Source: Epiperipatus broadwayi (taxonomy: Eukaryota > Onychophora > Udeonychophora > Euonychophora > Peripatidae). From it: a stretch of 64,000 nucleotides of DNA. The notes under the pieces were generated by a model. It saw only the letters and a list, made by a program, of their open reading frames with translations. It had not been told where the DNA came from and did no database searches. Position numbers and translations under genes: made by a program. Of this stretch, positions 59,531 through 64,000 are shown in pieces. Position 1 is the stretch's first letter. Each line of letters opens with the position of its first letter. The stretch is from positions 682,001 through 746,000 of the forward strand of contig JAQFVV010006550.1 in NCBI GenBank assembly GCA_028023455.1, in the 5' to 3' direction.

Positions 59531-60251
59531 TAGTATAAACCTTCACTATACTTAATGAGTAAGTTAATTAAACTAATAATTAATTATCCAAGGATGGAGA
59601 GAATTTCACTTTAAATAATTTAATTTTAATAAACAAAATTTAACAAATATAAACATTAAATTAATATAGAGTAATTAATATAGTTAACGATTGTTTCCTA
59701 AGGCTAAGAACAAATTAATTTATTTTAGCAAAGGATCAAGAATATAATGGATCCATCTAATTTTTAAGCTTTTGGTGTTTATACATTTACTCCTGCCAGT
59801 ATTGATGGAATTGAGAGTGGATATTTATATCACTTATATGAAAGCATGATATCAGTAATTGTTAAAATAATAATAAACCATACAACAATGGAAACATAAT
59901 CTCACTTTAAATAATCTTGTTTTAATAAACAAAGCAAAATTAATAATTAAAGCAAAAAATTAGCATAGATTATTGCATATGTAATTAATGTATATATGTC
60001 AGAAAACATGGTTGAATCTGTATAAAGGTTTGTCCTTTATGTGTTCTTCGGTTGGTTGTTATCCATGACTATTATAAATTTTTTAATTAAAAATAATAAT
60101 TGTATATATATGGTCACCCGTTAAATATTTATAATTCTTCTGGAATAAATTAATTCATTAATATTGCTGTTTTTTTTTATATTTTCCATTATTTTCTCTT
60201 ATAAGTGAGTAATAACTTCCTATTTTGCCTGATCCCTTTTCTATACACTAA
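59531..60251. other. Intergenic, no recognised feature
   Basis: Nothing supported. Confidence 0.5.
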
Positions 60252-60485
60252 CTAAATTATATTTTTGTAAATTCTTATTAATCTTGTTTTTTTAAATAAA
60301 TATTTATTATCTACTTCTATAACTTCATAATCCAGTACAATGCTACTTATTATTTCTTTTCCCAAAACTGCAATTATTTTTAATTTACCTTTAATATTAG
60401 TACCCAGTCTATGAGTTTTAATTTTGTTTATATCTATTTTATTTTGTTTATTTCCATCTTCTATTGCTAATAAGTTAGAGTACAA
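60252..60485 (-). pseudogene. Unrecognised coding-like fragment
   Basis: 77-codon frame with mixed composition, including THRLGTNIKGKLKII and SIVLDYEVIEVDNKYLF. It looks more protein-like than surrounding frames and may be a piece of a transposon polyprotein. I do not recognise it. Confidence 0.25.
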
Positions 60486-60554
60486 ATATTTATATGTTAA
60501 TTATGTTCTTATCATGAAGGCAGACTCTCTTGAATTGACATCTATATATACAAT

Positions 60555-60720
60555 TTACCAAGTTTCAGACATGAGCTATTGCTAATTTACTTGCACTCAC
60601 TCAACAATAAGTGTCTTGAAAGCATAAGTAAATCATCTATGCTTAGAACTTATTTTATATAAACCAACACTTATTGACAGTCCATGTCTAAAATTTGGCT
60701 TCTGTCTACATGATTACATA
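60555..60720. repeat. Foldback family F, copy 1
   Basis: An inverted pair CAATAAGTGT/ACACTTATTG (60,604-60,676) is flanked by inverted CATGTCTGAAA/TCAGACATG-like arms. The core and left arm recur in reverse complement at 62,525-62,690. Confidence 0.65.
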
Positions 60721-60813
60721 CATAAATTGCTAGTAGATTTATTACAGATATTTAAAATTAAAATAATTCAAAAGTTATGTATGGTCAAAAAATAAGATGG
60801 TATCTTTTTCCTA

Positions 60814-60818
<5 letters not shown>

Positions 60819-60889
<71 letters not shown>
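60819..60889. repeat. (TA)n microsatellite
   Basis: About 70 bp of TA repeats beside repeat family D. Confidence 0.97.
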
Positions 60890-60890
<1 letters not shown>

Positions 60891-60892
<2 letters not shown>

Positions 60893-61055
60893 CACTAGAT
60901 GGAGCTTTACCAATAGCTCCTAACAAGCTTTTTATATAAATGCTGAGAAAGATAGAATTCAATATCTCTTTTGTTGTCTCCACCTTCAAACCAGCTGGTT
61001 TCAAGCTAGTTGGCTCATGTCAGTGAAGGGTAGAGACTAGAAACTAGATCTAGTT
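60891..61055 (-). repeat. Dispersed repeat family D, copy 2
   Basis: Reverse complement of about 540-720 (ATGGAGCTTTACC, CACCTTCAAACCAGCTG, TTTCAAGCTA), starting at the edge of a (TA)n run as copy 1 does. Confidence 0.65.
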
Positions 61056-62524
61056 TTTTAATGAAAGTTAATCAAGCTATGAATACAGAAAATGCAAATA
61101 TTTCATTCATATTTCTATAAAACATAGCTATATTTCCTGATCAACTGGCCTACAATTATTTCAACTTACACTAATGACAGAATCCACCTTTTATTTATTT
61201 TTATAAGGGCACCAGGATTCATGTAAGTATCTGCTGAAATGTGTCACATTACATATGGTAAATTAAAAAGAAAATAAGTTAACGGACGGGATTATGATTT
61301 CCCATAACTTTATTTATTTATTTTTTTAAGAATATTATTCCTTGAGCTTAGTCAATAACTTTTTAATAAAATGGTAAGCATATTTTTTTTAATTAAATAT
61401 TAATTAACTAACATTCACAACATCTAATATTCAAATTAAGAACATACAAAGAGAGTATTAAATCAATACTAAATATTTTTACTAAAATCTATTAAAAATA
61501 TTTATACGAGAATTAGTAAAAAACAAAATTGGAAAAAAAACATACAGTAATCCAAATACTATTAATCAGACAAAGAGTTCTTATCACATTTAAATTCTTC
61601 TAGCTAGTTCTTCAAAATTTTGAAAATCAGTCACAATCAGTATTAACTTTTCTGGTTAACGTTAACTGGCATTAAATTCACAAATTGGGAGTAAATAATC
61701 TTAATTTACCGGTAAGCTTGTATCAGTTCTTATAATATTTGTGATCCCATGTTCCTTGTCATTTAATTGATCTCTCCTGCCAGCATCTGGTCCATTCCAT
61801 AGCTGGAGCAAGAAGCTTGGTTGCGGTAGTCTCTTCGTTGCAAAAGACTGCTCACAAGGCTTCATTTCTATTCTTGCATGACAGCTTCATTCAGCAAGTG
61901 AGTAGTGTTCATGTGCAGATGCATTTCACTGCAACAGGTCACTCTCACAGAAACCTCCACTCTAAGAACACATAACCAAAAAATAAAGACCCAGATCGAA
62001 ATTTTCCTCTTCTTTTTATACCTCGATCCAGTTTTGAAACTTCCATGCATGTTATTATTATCATGACGCTTAGGATTATAATCTTATATGTTTATTTTTA
62101 ACTTTCTGTAACAAAGTTCTTTTTTTTTAGTAAATCATTTCTGCCATCTTTAATTAATATTCTAAAGATTTTCTTGATCGTAATCTCTGTACTTTTGGAA
62201 TTCCTTTTGCTTATCTGGATTAGTAATCTGCATGTATTTTTTTTTATTCTTTTCAATTTCAACTTTTATTAACTTACAGATAAATAATTCGAAACAAAAA
62301 GAATCAACTCTCATTGTATAAAAAAAAATACACAAAGTAAAAAAAATATTAAAACTGCATTAATTTAAAAGATCTTTAAATTTACTTCTTTTTTTTTTTA
62401 GCTCTTAAATATTCTCAAATGTCAATATATTTGGACCATCTATTAGTAGACAGTACAATATATTAAATTCATGCAAAAAATAGTCATTTGACTTATCAGT
62501 CTCATAATAATATCAAATCCTGAG
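61056..62524. other. Intergenic, no recognised feature
   Basis: AT-rich; no supported gene. Confidence 0.5.
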
Positions 62525-62690
62525 TCAAACACAGTCAATAAGTGTTGGTTTATGTAAGAATAAGCTCTAAGTATAGATGATTCACCTATGCTTTTAAAAC
62601 ACTTATTGATGAGTCAGTGAAAATAAATTACCAATAATGCATGTCTGAAATTGGGTTTCTCTCCACATGATTACATATATACATGTTAAG
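62525..62690. repeat. Foldback family F, copy 2
   Basis: Contains CAATAAGTGTTGGTTTATG, TATAGATGATT and AACACTTATTGATGAG, then GCATGTCTGAAATTGGG, the reverse complement of the left part of copy 1. Confidence 0.65.
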
Positions 62691-63674
62691 ATTTATTATA
62701 TGTGATTTACATGCATGAAATTAAATTACAGTTTGTAATAAATTACGCAATACCTTATACTTTTAAATATGCTATGAACATATTGGGATTTTATCTCCCA
62801 CCCCCCCCCCCAATACTACTTACTATATCAATTCAAAAAATGTAATAATTATCTCATTATACCACATTTCGATATGAATGGGTCTTTATAAGTGGTTCTG
62901 GAGATAAAAAAAAAAAATCAATCTCTAACATTTACACAGACATAGTGATAAATAATTGAAGTAGATATGAGCAGTAACTTAGAAATGAAAAAAGAGAAAA
63001 TTAAGTTTTTTAAAAACATACATCTAAATTTTTATAAATTACATCATAAAATAAGAAGAAAAAAATCCCAACAACAAACTCTATTAACAACTCATCAGCA
63101 TCTCTAATATATAAATTTGTTAAGTTTATAAAGCAAGAAAAATGCTCAAAAATGATTTTGGTTGGCAAGATCTAGTATTATATAAAGCAAATATTGTTCC
63201 TTTCCTCTCCACTAATAATAGAATTCCAAATCTCTTCAGTGATATAATCCCTTATTGGAGTGCGCTAGCAAGTATTAGTTATCTATCTTTATAAAATTGT
63301 TTAATCTTAATTATATTCAGTGTAATAAGGCTAAGTAAGTCATAGATGTCTTTCAATTTCTTTTAGAAATGAAGCTTTTAAGCTGTGATAAAATTCTGAC
63401 ATCCCAGGTTCCGATGCAAGGCATATAATACTTGTTAATCAACTTGACTGTTCAACTAAGATTATGATTTGGTTTTAAAGCCAGTATGAGATTTGTAAAA
63501 TTTGCATGCACTATATTTCATTTATAGTTTTTTCTTAAAGTCACTGCATCAACACTTATTTCATCAATTCATTTGTTTTGAATAATTTTTTCACAATTTA
63601 TTTGTTCTTAATTTTACTTTTTATTTATTGTATATTACTTTTATATGAACATTATATGCAATAGATAAGTTCTC
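62691..63674. other. Intergenic, no recognised feature
   Basis: AT-rich; a C-run at 62,803-62,812. No supported gene. Confidence 0.5.
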
Positions 63675-63776
63675 TAGGTTTGCACTTGGTGGCATTGCTG
63701 TATAGAGAGTTTGGTACTTTTATTAACAGCTGTGTAAGCATATGGGATAGTGATTGTGTGATGTTATGTTAGTTTT
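63675..63776 (+). repeat. Family A terminal fragment
   Basis: TTTGCACTTGGTGGCA, GTATAGAGAGTTTGGT, CAGCTGTGTAAGCATA and GTGTGATGTTATGTTAG match the monomer's 3' end. The ribozyme is absent. 63,777-64,000 holds nothing recognised. Confidence 0.7.
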
Positions 63777-64000
63777 ATACTCTACCATTTCATGGGTATT
63801 ACTTTACCTATCCAATTATACTGAAAACCATAGAAAAAAATAATTCAAAAGTTTAAATAGTAATCGTGATGACAATTTAGTGGGAAGTAAGAGATTAATG
63901 AAAATGAGGAGCGTAGATGCAGGGCCAAGGCCTAATTACAGCTTATCAAGTGTTATAGGTAAACACTGTTAGATTTAAACCAAATACACAGTGTATACAC

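Noticed and set aside
60604-62609. Invertible segment between CAATAAGTGT inverted repeats
   Set aside because: The flanks invert along with the core, so the two loci are simply foldback copies in opposite orientation.

Overview
This is a eukaryotic, strongly AT-rich window. I find no intact host protein-coding gene, no rRNA operon, no functional tRNA gene and no CRISPR array. The content is intergenic or intronic DNA packed with transposable elements: Penelope-like elements (PLEs) with GIY-YIG endonuclease ends, RTE-like, Jockey/CR1-like, Nimb/CR1-like and L1/Tx1-like LINEs, a Merlin (ISXO2-type) and a hAT relic, an LTR retrotransposon, tRNA-derived SINEs, many foldback (palindromic) repeats and long (TA)n and (AAT)n microsatellites. 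PLEs with GIY-YIG domains plus this LINE mix point to an invertebrate animal. I cannot place it more precisely. Differences between repeat copies are enriched in CG to TG/CA changes, which suggests a methylated genome.

Layout. 0-4.6 kb: a two-ended dispersed repeat, a 378-bp near-perfect palindrome and (TA)n. 4.6-10.5 kb: a young LTR element with 1.67-kb LTRs and a single Gag-like coiled-coil/basic ORF. 10.6-14 kb: tRNA-like SINEs and the first ribozyme palindrome (family A). 14.4-18.2 kb: a Jockey/CR1-like LINE end, then a broken L1/Tx1-like LINE bounded on both sides by (AAT)n. 22.3-23.2 kb: a possible host exon or pseudogene and an RTE tail. 24.1-26.8 kb: a decayed PLE with a family-A ribozyme palindrome against its 5' end. 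27.7-29.4 kb: another family-A monomer and a decayed RTE LINE. 32.6-33.7 kb: a 5'-truncated LINE. 34.9-40.2 kb: foldbacks, a tandem ribozyme SINE (family C) and an inverted PLE tail. 41.3-42.5 kb: a PLE with inverted termini. 45.8-47.7 kb: Merlin and hAT relics. 48.2-51.2 kb: ribozyme repeats and a PLE tail between inverted arms. 53.7-59.5 kb: tandem SINE, ribozyme palindrome E, family A relic, tRNA-like SINE, family C array. 60-64 kb: foldback F, (TA)n and repeat ends.

Main observation. Three repeat families (A, C, E) carry type I hammerhead ribozyme cores with a very short stem III: CTGANGA, a short stem II, GAAA and a UH cleavage site (GTC in A and E, UA in C), enclosed by a two-part stem I. 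Family C also carries tRNA-like A and B boxes and occurs as ~480-bp direct tandem monomers, the architecture of schistosome Sm-alpha SINE-like repeats and animal retrozymes. Families A and E, and partly C, lie as head-to-head inverted monomers, so one transcript would hold a ribozyme and its antisense. PLEs are known to carry hammerheads in their terminal repeats. Here PLEs are numerous, often inverted, and one has a family-A palindrome at its 5' boundary, which suggests that PLE machinery spreads the ribozyme repeats. That link is inference. Most ribozyme copies are mutated; those at 51,036-51,093, 27,861-27,919 and 55,169-55,231 keep the full core.
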